64,000 nucleotides of DNA from Halovivax limisalsi (GCF_023093535.1 NZ_CP095757.1:3100001-3164000), one strand, 5' to 3'. Shown: positions 17,984 to 26,961, counted from the first letter of the stretch. Notes: generated from the sequence alone by a model not told the origin. Numbers and translations are program-made.

Positions 17984-18993
17984 CCGACCGTCCTCGTCGC
18001 CTCGCCGCGGAGTCGGTCGAGCGTCGCCGCCGCGTCGCCGCCCTCGATGGCCTCGCGGGCGCGATCGACGCCGCCCTCGAGGGTCTCGGCCTCGCCGCCG
18101 ACGTAGATCGCCGCGCCGGCGTTCGCGAGGATGACGTCGCGTTTGGCGCCCTCGACGGCGCCAGCGACGATCCCCTCGAGGTCGGCCGCGTTCTCCGCGG
18201 GCGAGCCGCCGGCGATCGCATCGATCGGCGATCGCGCCAATCCGAGATCGTCGGGGGTGAGTTCGTAGCTCTCGACGGCTTCACCGGCGACCTCCGCAAC
18301 CCGCGTCGGGCCGTGGATGGCGATCTCGTCGGTCCCGTCGCCGTGGACGACGAGCGCGCGCTCGACGGACATCCGGGACAGGGCGTTCGCGAGGACGGGA
18401 ACCAGGTCCGGATCGTAGACGCCGACGACTTGCGCGTCCGCGCCCGCTGGATTGGTCAGCGGGCCGAGAACGTTGAAGATGGTCCGCATCGAGAGTTCCG
18501 ATCGCGGGCCGCTGACGGCCTTCATCGCCGGGTGGAACGCGGGCGCGTGCAGGTAGCCGATGCCGTCGCGCTCGATCGCGGCCTCCACCGCGTCGGGATC
18601 GGTCTCGAGGTCGACCCCGACGGCGTCCAGCACGTCCGAGCTACCCGAGGACGACGAGACCGCCGCGTTGCCGTGCTTGGCGATCGGGACGCCCGCCCCC
18701 GCCGCGACGATCGCGCTCGTCGTCGAGACGTTGATTGTGTCGTAGTCGTCCCCGCCCGTCCCGCACGTGTCGACCAGCGGTCGGCGGTCGGGATCGATCG
18801 TGTTCGCCGCCGCCCGCATCCCCTCCGCGAAGCCGGCGATCTCCGCCTCCGTCTCGCCCTTCGCCCGGAGGCCGGCGAGCAGGGCGCCGATCTGGGCGTC
18901 CGTGGCCCCCTCGAAGATGTCGGTGGCCGCGGCTCTGGCCTGTGACTGGGTGAGATCCGTTCCGTCCGTGACGCGTTCGACGTGTGCTTTCAT
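17980..18993 (-). CDS. trpD: Anthranilate phosphoribosyltransferase
   Basis: 337 residues. Transfers phosphoribose from PRPP to anthranilate. Shows VDTCGTGGDDYDTINVST (PRPP/metal site), KHGNAAVSSSSGSSDVL (the glycine/serine loop), HAPAFHPAMKAVSGPRSEL and RTIFNVLGPLTNPA. First gene of the trpD-F-E-G operon; haloarchaea typically place trpCBA elsewhere. A TATA-like TTGTAAGAC on the minus strand near 19017-19026 would give a nearly leaderless transcript. Confidence 0.96.
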   Translation of the reverse strand: MKAHVERVTDGTDLTQSQARAAATDIFEGATDAQIGALLAGLRAKGETEAEIAGFAEGMRAAANTIDPDRRPLVDTCGTGGDDYDTINVSTTSAIVAAGAGVPIAKHGNAAVSSSSGSSDVLDAVGVDLETDPDAVEAAIERDGIGYLHAPAFHPAMKAVSGPRSELSMRTIFNVLGPLTNPAGADAQVVGVYDPDLVPVLANALSRMSVERALVVHGDGTDEIAIHGPTRVAEVAGEAVESYELTPDDLGLARSPIDAIAGGSPAENAADLEGIVAGAVEGAKRDVILANAGAAIYVGGEAETLEGGVDRAREAIEGGDAAATLDRLRGEATRTVG

Positions 18994-19165
18994 TCAGAGT
19001 CACCAACGTACGCTTCTGTCTTACAATGGCCAAATGAGTACATCGACTTAACCCTGTCGGAGCGCGCCGTCCCCGGAGTGGGGTCGACTCACACCCACCG
19101 TCCGATTCGAAACCTTCAATTACGGGGGCGGGCAACGAACGAGTGCGGCGCGAGGCGGGCCAGAC

Positions 19166-19240
19166 GGGTTGGTGGTCTAGTCTGGTTATGACACCTCCTT
19201 GACATGGAGGAGGCCGGCAGTTCAAATCTGCCCCAACCCA
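19166..19240 (+). tRNA. tRNA-Val (GAC)
   Basis: 75 bases fold as a standard cloverleaf: acceptor GGGTTGG/CCAACCC with discriminator A, D-arm GTCTAGTCTGGTTATGAC, anticodon stem CCTCC/GGAGG with loop TTGACAT (anticodon GAC), variable AGGCC, T-arm GGCAG-TTCAAAT-CTGCC. No intron; CCA is not encoded. Followed directly by an inverted-repeat module that copies part of the T-arm. Confidence 0.95.
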
Positions 19241-19241
19241 C

Positions 19242-19384
19242 TTTTCGAGCGACAACATGCGAGGAGCAGAGCGACGAGCACGTCGCTCGAAAATTGTGAC
19301 GGCAGATTTGAACCCTGGAAGACACAGCCCGCGCAACGAGCGAAGCGAGTGAGCAGGACTGTCTTCCTTCAGTTCAAACCTGCC
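19242..19384. repeat. Nested inverted repeats copying the tRNA-Val T-arm
   Basis: Two structures directly after the tRNA. First, a perfect 12-bp inverted repeat TTTTCGAGCGAC (19242-19253) and GTCGCTCGAAAA (19282-19293). Second, an imperfect inverted repeat whose arms are 19301-19329 and 19356-19384: the outer parts read GGCAGATTTGAAC and GTTCAAACCTGCC, near-copies of the tRNA T-arm (GGCAGTTCAAATCTGCC), and the inner parts share GGAAGACA/TGTCTTCC. No coding sequence. It looks like a remnant of integration at the tRNA 3' end or a dispersed repeat that uses tRNA-end sequence. Confidence 0.6.
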
Positions 19385-19627
19385 CCCTTCGCTGACGAAA
19401 CGACATTCGTCGAGGGAAAACGGGGAGCGTCTCGGTTGTAATCCAGACCTGTCAAACATCCACGGTAGGTGGCATGGTTCCGAACCGGTGGAAGGGGCGT
19501 TTCGCCACGCGAACTGACGACGGCCGGCGGGGCCGCGACGGGTGTGAACCGCTCGAATTCGAGCACGGATGACGGATCGGCAACAGCGCTTATGTGCGGT
19601 GGCGTCCATCCATGTGTCGTGAATGTG

Positions 19628-20899
19628 ATGCGTGTCGTCATCCTGGGCGTCCTCGGGCTGGTGTTCTTCGCGGCCGTGCTGTCCTCGAACGTGTTGTTGG
19701 CCGCCGATCAGACGGTGATGGATGCGGAGTACGCGGCCGACACGGCCGAGGAGGCCGAGCTCCACGAGGAGATCACCGCCGAGTTGCGAGCCGAACTCGA
19801 GGGCCAGGTCGACGTCGACCAAACGGAGTATCCGATCGAAATCTCGAGTGAGGAACTCGTCTCCGACGCGATTTCGAGCGAGCACGTCCAGTCCGAGATC
19901 GAGGCGAATTTGGAGCGACTCTACGCCTACCTCCACGGCGAGGCAGACGAACTTCGGCTCGAAGTGGACGCCACGCCGGTAAAGACGGGCATCGTCGAAT
20001 CGGTCGACGACAACATCGACGAACTCGAACTGGCGGACGTGGCGGACCAGTTCGAGGGACTCGCACCGGAGGACCTCGAGATGGACCCGGCCGTCGTCGT
20101 CCCGGAGATGGCCGAAAACGAGTCGCAATTTCTCCACCATCGGGAGCGCTTCGAGGAACAGATGAAAGATCGGATTCAGGAGGAGTCGCCGTATCCGATG
20201 ACGGACGAACAGGCCGAGCAGGCGTACGAGCAGCGCCGCGACGAAATCCGGTCGGAGATGCACGACAAGCTAAATCAACAGATCGATCAGGCCGTCGAGG
20301 AGGGCGCGATCGAGCCGGCGTTCGAACCGCCGGTTCGGACGATCGGCACCGCCTGGGTCGACGCGATGACCGGCGCGGTGGAGTACCAGGAGTACACGGC
20401 ACAAATCGACGGGGCGATGGAGTCGGTCAGGACGGCCGCCGTCGAGGAACTCGAAACCCGGCTCGACGAGGAACTGCCCGATACCATCGACTTGACTGAG
20501 GAGATCGGCGAGGAGCAGGTCCGCTCGATGGAGACGGCGCAAACGGCGACCACGACGGCCGACACGCTCACGCTCGTGCTGCCGATCCTCGGACTGGTGA
20601 CCGCCGGCGTCGTCGCCTATCTCTTCCCGACGTCGACCGCCGCGATCGTCGTCGGCCTCCTGTCAGCCCTCGTCGGCGGCGTCGGGCTGGTCGCCGCCTC
20701 GGTCGGGGGCAGCACCGTCGCGGACACCATCGCCTCGGCCGACGGGCCGGAACCCGTGTTACGATTCGTGGAGTTGCTCCTCGACGGGCTGTTCGGGTTA
20801 CTGACGTGGCAGTCCGGCGCGTTGCTGGTGATCGGGCTCGGGCTCATGGGCCTCGGAGTCGCGATCCGGCGCGACCTGCTCGACGCCGGCCTGGAGTGA
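19628..20899 (+). CDS. Membrane protein with large acidic extracytoplasmic domain
   Basis: 423 residues from ATG at 19628 (GTG three bases earlier is possible). Residues 1-26 form a signal anchor (VVILGVLGLVFFAAVLSSNV). Residues ~30-320 are highly acidic, helical and charged, with a Tyr-rich part (AYLHGEADEL, AWVDAMTGAVEYQEYTAQI). Three hydrophobic segments follow: LTLVLPILGLVTAGVVAYLF, IVVGLLSALVGGVGLVAASV and ALLVIGLGLMGLGVAI. The plan is a domain outside the membrane held by N- and C-terminal helices. I do not recognise a named family. Confidence 0.8.
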   Translation: MRVVILGVLGLVFFAAVLSSNVLLAADQTVMDAEYAADTAEEAELHEEITAELRAELEGQVDVDQTEYPIEISSEELVSDAISSEHVQSEIEANLERLYAYLHGEADELRLEVDATPVKTGIVESVDDNIDELELADVADQFEGLAPEDLEMDPAVVVPEMAENESQFLHHRERFEEQMKDRIQEESPYPMTDEQAEQAYEQRRDEIRSEMHDKLNQQIDQAVEEGAIEPAFEPPVRTIGTAWVDAMTGAVEYQEYTAQIDGAMESVRTAAVEELETRLDEELPDTIDLTEEIGEEQVRSMETAQTATTTADTLTLVLPILGLVTAGVVAYLFPTSTAAIVVGLLSALVGGVGLVAASVGGSTVADTIASADGPEPVLRFVELLLDGLFGLLTWQSGALLVIGLGLMGLGVAIRRDLLDAGLE

Positions 20900-20942
20900 G
20901 CGCCGGCGCGGGTCGGTGTCGACCTCGTCCGCGTCCGAACAG

Positions 20943-21755
20943 TCAGTCGCCGCCGGCCGCCACGACGGCGCCGCCGTCGGTGGTGCGCAACTCGTCGGTG
21001 ACGACCACGTTGATCACCGCACCGAACAGGATGACGATGCCCGCGAGGTAGAGCCAGGTCACGAGCAACAGCACGCCGCCGACGGCGCCGTAGGCCTCGT
21101 ACTGGGCGGCGTTGGCGGCGTAGAGCTGGAAGCCGAACTGGAGGAGCGTCCAGCCGACCGCCGCGAAGACGGCGCCAGGAACGGCCGATCGAACCGAAAT
21201 GTCGACGGGCGGCATGACGTAGTAGATCGGAAGGAAAACCAGCACGAGCCCGGCGAGGAGGCCGATCCACCCGACGACCCGGCCGAACGGCACGGAGGCG
21301 GCGGTGACGCCGATGAAGTAGCCGATCGCGACCATCAGCGCCAGGCCGCCGGCGACGGTGACCAGGGTAGCAAGCCCATCGACGAGGTGGCGGGCGAACG
21401 ACTTCTCGACGTCCGAACCGTAGATCCGATCGAAGGCGATCGAGAGGCCGCGAAACACTTTCAGCCCGCCCCACGCGCCGACCAGCACGGCGACGACGGT
21501 CGCCTGCGCGCGGCCCGCTTCGGCCGCCAGCGCGTCCGTGAGGAGGAGTTCACCCGCTTCGGGCATCGCATCGCCGGCCTGCTGGACGAGCCTGGCGGCG
21601 AGCTCCTCGCCGCCGACGATCGATCCGACGACCAGCGCCAGCAGCACGAGCGGGATTATCGAGACGAACGCGTAGTAGGCGAACGCCGCCGCGAGGAGCG
21701 TGATCTCGCGGTCGGACGCGATCCGGTAGACGGCCAGCCCCGTCTGTACGACCAT
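20943..21755 (-). CDS. YihY/BrkB family inner-membrane protein
   Basis: 270 residues with six hydrophobic segments. The family signature is clear: LLAAAFAYYAFVSIIPLVLLA at the first helix, the amphipathic SDVEKSFARHL region, LLQFGFQLYAANAAQYEAYG and GGVLLLVTWLYLAGIVILFGAVIN at the end. Once misnamed as ribonuclease BN; actual function is unsettled, perhaps transport. Single gene, convergent with the preceding membrane protein. Confidence 0.9.
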   Translation of the reverse strand: MVVQTGLAVYRIASDREITLLAAAFAYYAFVSIIPLVLLALVVGSIVGGEELAARLVQQAGDAMPEAGELLLTDALAAEAGRAQATVVAVLVGAWGGLKVFRGLSIAFDRIYGSDVEKSFARHLVDGLATLVTVAGGLALMVAIGYFIGVTAASVPFGRVVGWIGLLAGLVLVFLPIYYVMPPVDISVRSAVPGAVFAAVGWTLLQFGFQLYAANAAQYEAYGAVGGVLLLVTWLYLAGIVILFGAVINVVVTDELRTTDGGAVVAAGGD

Positions 21756-21851
21756 GGGACACCTACGGCGGCACTCCTGAAAGGTTCCCCTCCCGCTCGC
21801 AGCCGCCGAAGCACAGCAGCCTGGCGGCCGACGGACCGGGAAACCGACCGA

Positions 21852-22571
21852 TCACCACTCGGTGCAGAAGTTCTGCGTCGCGTAGATCTTCCCCGAGCCG
21901 GTGAGGTAGACGCCGACGCCGGCCCGGTCCCAGTTCGAGGAGAGGATCGCCTCGCGGTGGGGCGGCGAGTTCATCCACTGCTCGACGAGGCCCTGCGCCG
22001 CCGCCTCGGCGGTTTCGTAGGTTTCGACGTCGCCGTCGTCGAGTCGGACGGGTCGATCGACCCAGCTCTGGGCGATGTTCTCGCCGTACCGTCGGCAGTA
22101 GTCGCCGGTCGTCTGAAAGCGATCCAGCGGACTCTGCCCGTCCGGGTTCTCGTGGGCGAAGTACTCGCGCGCCGCCATGTCGGCGCTGTGGGCCCTGGCG
22201 ACGGACGCGATCCGGGCGTCCCAGTCGAGGGGTTCGAGTCCGCGCTCGGATCGGATCTCGTTGACCTCGTGGTGGATGAAGTCCTCGACGTGGTCGCTTC
22301 GAATCCGGGTGTCCGCGTCGTACGTCGAGTTCGCCGGGTCCTGCGCGTGTCTGACCGCCGGGGTTCGTTCGCCGGCCGGTGGCGGCGCCTCCGTCTCGAT
22401 CGGCGTCCGCACGTCGAGGACCTCCTCGACGACGCCGGGGGCCAGCACCACGATGCTCGCCGCGAGCAGTGCGACGATCGCGAGCGTCAACAGCGCTCGA
22501 AGGACGCCGAGAACGCCTCGATCTCGGTTCGGCGGTCGATCGCGCGTCGGGGTCGCGCTCGACGAGACCAT
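21852..22571 (-). CDS. CAP (SCP/PR1) domain protein, membrane-anchored
   Basis: 239 residues from ATG at 22571. One membrane segment at about residues 22-45 (LRALLTLAIVALLAASIVVL), a Pro/Thr-rich linker, then a CAP domain of about 150 residues: HEVNEIRSERGLEPLDWD, ARAHSADMAAREYFAHENPD, YGENIAQSW, WMNSPPHREAIL and AGVGVYLTGSGKIYATQNFC. The CAP-cavity His residues and Glu are present. It should face outside the cell. CAP proteins have varied roles (lipid binding, proteolysis); function here is unknown. Confidence 0.9.
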   Translation of the reverse strand: MVSSSATPTRDRPPNRDRGVLGVLRALLTLAIVALLAASIVVLAPGVVEEVLDVRTPIETEAPPPAGERTPAVRHAQDPANSTYDADTRIRSDHVEDFIHHEVNEIRSERGLEPLDWDARIASVARAHSADMAAREYFAHENPDGQSPLDRFQTTGDYCRRYGENIAQSWVDRPVRLDDGDVETYETAEAAAQGLVEQWMNSPPHREAILSSNWDRAGVGVYLTGSGKIYATQNFCTEW

Positions 22572-22666
22572 CCGAATAGCCCTAGGGAGTCGGCGTATAT
22601 TGGCCTGTGGGTCGTCGGGAGCGCTTACAGTCCGTAGTGAACGTCTGTTACACCCGTTCGACCCGG

Positions 22667-23029
22667 TTACCGATCGGGTAGGCGCCGGCTGTCCCGACGC
22701 GCCGGCGGGCCGAACACCGTCTCGTAGATCCCCAGGACGAGCCCGGGAACGACCGCCATGAAGAGGTGCTCTTCGAGCGGAATGCCCGCGACGTCGATCC
22801 CCGTCCTGAGCTCGATGCTGAAAACGCCGACGGCGAGCGTGTAGCGATCCCAGAGGTAGGCGATCGGGTAGAGCGCGACGATCGTGATCGCCGCGCGACG
22901 GAGGGCCCCGGCCCGTCGAAGCAACGAGAACGCGATCGCGCCCCAGAACAGTTCCGTCACGAGGTACGTGTACCGACCGAAACGGCCGATGTCGGGCACC
23001 GCGCCCGGGAGTTCCGCGTCGGTTCCCAT
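22667..23029 (-). CDS. Single lycopene cyclase domain protein
   Basis: 120 residues with three predicted helices (YLVTELFWGAIAFSLL, AAITIVALYPIAYLWD, HLFMAVVPGLVLGIY). GIPLEEHLF is the P-x-E-E motif of the heterodimeric/bacterioruberin-type lycopene cyclase fold, and WDRYTLAVGVF precedes it. Usual CrtY/CarR-type enzymes have two such three-helix units; only one is here, and no carotenoid genes are adjacent, so it may pair with another subunit or have a different role. Start chosen at ATG 23029. Confidence 0.8.
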   Translation of the reverse strand: MGTDAELPGAVPDIGRFGRYTYLVTELFWGAIAFSLLRRAGALRRAAITIVALYPIAYLWDRYTLAVGVFSIELRTGIDVAGIPLEEHLFMAVVPGLVLGIYETVFGPPARRDSRRLPDR

Positions 23030-23274
23030 AGCGCACGTTCGACGGCGAGCGTGAAAACGGTGGGCTCCACCCGGGCGCGTCGGGACGAGTGATTCGCCGC
23101 TGGCTCCGGGTGCCGGAATCCCGACGATCGGCCAGCTGGCAGCGGTCAGCAACCGACAGCCGTCGACCCGCCAGTCCTGCGTCGGGACGGTCGCCGGGGA
23201 TTCATCCCGTTCCCTCGGGCCTGGAAGAGGGCAATATGTTGATTACCGTCCGGACGGAAGGATCGAACAGACCG

Positions 23275-24432
23275 ATGAATATTGCTGACATCGCGACTCC
23301 GGAGTACCTGGAGGTCGACGTCGGGACGCGCATGGGGAAGATTCGGTCGTCGTTCGAGAACGGCAACCCCAAGGGGATCATCGTCACCGACGACGGCGAG
23401 TACGAGGGCGTCATCAGCGAGCGGGAGGTGCTCCAGAGTCACGTCGAAGACGACGCGAAGGTCTCGTCGCTGCTCAAGCCGAGCCGGTCGGCGCCGGCAC
23501 CGACCGTCGAGCGCGACGAAGACGTACGCGAGACGGCGCGGATCCTCATCGAGAGCAACGCGAAGATCGCGCCCGTCTTCGAGAACGGCGACCTCTGGGG
23601 GGCGATCACCGACGACGCGATCCTCGAAGCGGTACTGGACAACCTGGACGCGATCACCGTCGCCGACGTCTACACCGAGGACGCGATCACCGTCACCGAG
23701 GACGACGGGATCGGCAAGGCGATCAATCAACTGCGAGAACACGGCATCTCCCGGCTCCCCGTTCTGGACGAGAGCGGCCTCCTGACGGGCATGGTGACCA
23801 CCCACGACATCGCCGACTTCGTCATCAGGAAGAACCAGCGGATGACCCAGGGCGACCGCGTCGGCGACAACGAGCGCATGCTCGACGTCCCGATCTACGA
23901 CATCATGAACAGCCCGGTCGAGACGACGACGCCGGCGACGACCGTCCGCGAGGCGGTCGAGTCGATGCTCGAGTACGACTACGCCGGCCTCGTCGTCACG
24001 CCGAGCGACGACGACCGCCAGATCAGCGGCGTGATCACGAAGACGGACGTCCTGCGGGCGTTGACCTACACCGAGGAGGACCAGATGGACGTCCAGATCA
24101 CGAACATCTCCCAGCTGGGGGCGATGAGCCGGGCGGACGTCGTCGAGAGCATCGAACAGGTGGCGGACAAGTATGCGAAGATGCAGGTCCACCACGCCCA
24201 CGTCCGGTTTCACGAGCACAAGGAGAAGCTCCGCGGCCAGCCGCTCATCCGGTGTCAGATCCGCCTGCGCACCAACAAGAGCCAGGTCGCCGGCTCCGGC
24301 GAGGGGTACGGCGCCGAGAACGCCTTCCGCGTCGCCCTCGACAAACTCGAGCGCAACGTCCTCGAACTGAAGGGCATCCAGAGCGACGAGGAGTACCGCG
24401 GCCAGCTCCTCCGGAAGCTGAACGAACTATGA
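23275..24432 (+). CDS. Four-CBS-domain protein with C-terminal HPF-like domain
   Basis: 385 residues from ATG at 23275 (MNIADIATPEYLEVDVG); an in-frame ATG at 23236 would add 13. Residues 1-265 hold four CBS motifs in two Bateman pairs (KGIIVTDDGEYEGVISEREVL; IAPVFENGDLWGAITDDAIL; SRLPVLDESGLLTGMVTTHD; GLVVTPSDDDRQISGVITKT), expected to bind adenine nucleotides. The C-terminal ~115 residues (DVQITNISQLGAMSRADV, QVHHAHVRFHEHKEKLRG, RCQIRLRTNKSQVAGSGEGY, AFRVALDKLERNVLEL) resemble the alpha-beta fold of ribosome hibernation factor HPF/YfiA. Inference: a nucleotide-sensing ribosome-associated factor. A 7-bp hairpin follows the stop. Confidence 0.85.
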   Translation: MNIADIATPEYLEVDVGTRMGKIRSSFENGNPKGIIVTDDGEYEGVISEREVLQSHVEDDAKVSSLLKPSRSAPAPTVERDEDVRETARILIESNAKIAPVFENGDLWGAITDDAILEAVLDNLDAITVADVYTEDAITVTEDDGIGKAINQLREHGISRLPVLDESGLLTGMVTTHDIADFVIRKNQRMTQGDRVGDNERMLDVPIYDIMNSPVETTTPATTVREAVESMLEYDYAGLVVTPSDDDRQISGVITKTDVLRALTYTEEDQMDVQITNISQLGAMSRADVVESIEQVADKYAKMQVHHAHVRFHEHKEKLRGQPLIRCQIRLRTNKSQVAGSGEGYGAENAFRVALDKLERNVLELKGIQSDEEYRGQLLRKLNEL

Positions 24433-24440
24433 CATCCGCC

Positions 24441-24456
24441 GCGCCCTGAAGGGCGC
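24441..24456. terminator. Hairpin between convergent CBS-protein and radB genes
   Basis: GCGCCCTGAAGGGCGC: 7-bp stem with a two-base loop, nine bases after the stop at 24432 and before the radB stop on the other strand. A plausible shared terminator; no T-tract is attached. Confidence 0.35.
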
Positions 24457-24475
24457 TGTCGGCGTCCGACGGAAA

Positions 24476-25207
24476 TTACGGGTGCGGGGCGGAGTCGCCG
24501 CCGCGAAGGCCCGCCGACGTGATCCGGAACTGGACCGAGTCGCCTTCGGGTTTGGCCCGGTGCTTTTCGAGCGTGGCGCGGCGATTGCCGCCGCGAAAGC
24601 GATCGATTCGCACGATGGTGCCCGTCCAGTGATCGAGCGTGTTGCCGCCGAGCGCCCGGGTCCGGTTGGCGTCCGGATCGGCGAAGACCTGGTTGGTGAT
24701 GACGACGGCGATCTCGTGTTTTCGTGCGAGCGAGAGGAGGTGGGTGATCTGACTGGTCACCTGGCGCAACGCGTCTCCCGCGTGTTCGTCACCGCCGCGC
24801 TCCAAGCGATAGAACCCCGTCGCGCTGTCGAGGACGATCAGGTCCGCCCGGTCGGCGAACTCCTCGGCGTCGCGGACGGCTTCCGCTTGCTCCGAGAAGT
24901 CGAGCGCCTCCTCGATGACGATCCGGGAGGCGATCGACTCGACGTTGGCCACGTCGTCGGCGTCGCCGTCGACGCGCGCCGAGAGGAGCTGGTCGAACCG
25001 GTCGACCGACAGCCCCTCCGTGTCGATGTAGACGACCGTCCCGCCGTCGGCCGCGGCCTCGACGGCGCCGGCGAGCGCGAGGTTCGTCTTGCCCGCGGCC
25101 GGCGGGCCGTACAGCTGCGTCACCGTACCGCGCTCGAACCCGCCGCCGAGGAGCTCGTCGATCGGCTCGCACCCGGTCGAAATCGCCGCTTCGTTCACGA
25201 CGCGCAC
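24476..25207 (-). CDS. radB: DNA repair and recombination protein RadB
   Basis: 243 residues. Archaeal RecA/RadA paralogue that assists homologous recombination. Starts with the short RadB N-terminus (STGCEPIDELLGGGFERGTVTQ), then Walker A GPPAAGKTN, TVVYIDTEGLSVDRF, Walker B-like DLIVLDSATGFYRLE and HEIAVVITNQVFADPD. It lacks the N-terminal helix-hairpin-helix of RadA. The C-terminus RFRGGNRRATLEKHRAKPEG fits RadB. Convergent with the CBS-protein gene. Confidence 0.95.
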   Translation of the reverse strand: MRVVNEAAISTGCEPIDELLGGGFERGTVTQLYGPPAAGKTNLALAGAVEAAADGGTVVYIDTEGLSVDRFDQLLSARVDGDADDVANVESIASRIVIEEALDFSEQAEAVRDAEEFADRADLIVLDSATGFYRLERGGDEHAGDALRQVTSQITHLLSLARKHEIAVVITNQVFADPDANRTRALGGNTLDHWTGTIVRIDRFRGGNRRATLEKHRAKPEGDSVQFRITSAGLRGGDSAPHP

Positions 25208-25353
25208 TTGGGACCGGACGGCAAAAAGCCCCCGGAGAGTCCGCGAGCGATCGCGTCGTGTCGGTCCGCCCGTCGGTCGAGCCGCGGATTACGGCCGATA
25301 TCGGCGCTCCGCGCTCGGAAATACCGTGAGAAATCGAGCCGTGTCGAACGCGG

Positions 25354-25557
25354 TCACCGAAGCGCGACGCCGCGCGTCGAGAGGTACTCCGAAACGTCTT
25401 TGATCACGACGGGACTGCCGATGATCCGGCAGGTCGAGTCCGACTCCTCGACGATCGTGACGGTAAACCGGTCGTCGAGTTGCGACTCCAGCCGGTCGAT
25501 CGTCTCCCGGGGGACGACGATCTGTGTGCTGTCGCGCAACATCGACGCGTCGGGCAT
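25354..25557 (-). CDS. Small conserved haloarchaeal protein (VNG_1110C-like)
   Basis: 67 residues: an N-terminal SLRD-like start (ASMLRDSTQIVVPRETIDRL), acidic middle (DDRFTVTIVEESDSTCRIIG) and SPVVIKDVSEYLSTRGVAL. The pattern matches a small haloarchaeal family I know as VNG_1110C. Predicted beta-alpha fold, no membrane segment or metal site. Function unknown. Confidence 0.75.
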   Translation of the reverse strand: MPDASMLRDSTQIVVPRETIDRLESQLDDRFTVTIVEESDSTCRIIGSPVVIKDVSEYLSTRGVALR

Positions 25558-25806
25558 GCCTCACCGTTTCGCCACCGTGCGTTTATACGTACCGATCGCC
25601 GTTTCCAGTGGTGGCGTGACGGGTAGCGCGACCGGAGCCGAATATCAGCGCCATCCGGTGGTGACGAGTCGGATGACCGGGCGGCAGGGGGCGTCGAACT
25701 CCGAGAGTCACGTTCGGCGATACCCGGGGCGTCGGCCGGTCGGCAGGCCGACCGCATCGACGCGCATGGAAAGGGTTTTTCGACGCGACCGGCCACCTAT
25801 GAACGC

Positions 25807-26919
25807 ATGGGGCTCGAGGAGGAGATCCGCGAGATCGAAGAGGAGATCGCCGAGACGCCCTACAACAAGTCGACGGAGGCCCACATCGGACGGCTGAAGT
25901 CGAAACTCGCGGAGAAAAAGGAGAAACTCGAGAAACAGCAATCCGGCTCCGGCGGCGGTCCCGGCTACTCCGTCGAGAAACACGGCGACGCGACCGTCGC
26001 GCTGGTCGGCTTCCCGAGCGTCGGCAAGTCCTCGCTGTTGAACTCCCTGACCAACGCTGAGAGCGAGACGGGCTCCTACGAGTTCACCACTCTCGACGTC
26101 AACCCGGGCATGCTGAACCACCGCGGGGCGAACATCCAGCTGCTCGACGTCCCGGGGCTCATCGAGGGTGCGGCGACGGGGAAGGGCGACGGCAAGCAGG
26201 TCCTCGCCGTCGTCCGCAACGCGGATCTGATCGTCTTCATGCTCTCGGTGTTCGAGATCGAGCAGTACGACCGCCTCCGGGAGGAGCTGTACGACATCAA
26301 CATCCGCGTCGACGAGGAGCCCCCGCGGGTGACGGTGCGCCCGAAGATCAAAGACGGCATCAAGATCACCTCGAGCGCGGAGCAGGACCTCGACGAGGAG
26401 ACGATCAAGGACGTTCTCCGCGATCAGGGCTACGTCAACGCCGTCGTCAACCTCCAGGAGAACGTCACCATCGATCGGCTGGTCGACGGCCTCATGGACA
26501 ATCGCGAGTACATCCCCTCGATCACCTGCGTCAACAAGGTCGACCTCATCGAACCCAACTACAAGGAGACCGTCGACGAGCAACTCCGCGAACGCGGCCT
26601 CGATCCCGACGAGGTGACGTTCATCAGCGCCGAGCAGGAGAAGGGTCTCGACGCGCTCAAAGACCGCATCTGGGAGAACCTCGGGCTCATCCGCGTCTAC
26701 ATGGACAAACCCGGTCGCGGCGTCGACCGGGAGGAACCCCTCGTCGTCGAACGGGGCACCACGATCGGCGAGGCAATCGAGAAACTCGGCGGCGAAATGG
26801 AAGCGCGGTTTCGCTTTGCACGCGTCTCCGGGCCGAGCGCAACCCACGACGAACAGCAGGTCGGCACCGACCACGTCCTCGAGGACGAGGACGTCCTGAA
26901 GCTGATTCTTCGACGGTGA
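25807..26919 (+). CDS. DRG-family GTP-binding protein
   Basis: 370 residues. Translation-associated GTPase of the Obg/DRG family. Order: N-terminal basic-acidic coiled coil (EEEIREIEEEIAETPYNKST), G1 GFPSVGKSSLLN, G2/G3 YEFTTLDVNPG and LLDVPGLIEGAATGKG, G4 NKVD (TCVNKVDLI), G5 SAEQ, C-terminal TGS domain (LIRVYMDKPGRG, VVERGTTIGEAIEKL, DHVLEDEDVLKLI). Highly conserved between archaea and eukaryotes. Single gene in the forward direction. Confidence 0.95.
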   Translation: MGLEEEIREIEEEIAETPYNKSTEAHIGRLKSKLAEKKEKLEKQQSGSGGGPGYSVEKHGDATVALVGFPSVGKSSLLNSLTNAESETGSYEFTTLDVNPGMLNHRGANIQLLDVPGLIEGAATGKGDGKQVLAVVRNADLIVFMLSVFEIEQYDRLREELYDINIRVDEEPPRVTVRPKIKDGIKITSSAEQDLDEETIKDVLRDQGYVNAVVNLQENVTIDRLVDGLMDNREYIPSITCVNKVDLIEPNYKETVDEQLRERGLDPDEVTFISAEQEKGLDALKDRIWENLGLIRVYMDKPGRGVDREEPLVVERGTTIGEAIEKLGGEMEARFRFARVSGPSATHDEQQVGTDHVLEDEDVLKLILRR

Positions 26920-26961
26920 TCGGTCCGCACCCGGGCGGCCGGTCCGCCGCGAGAAGAGTAA

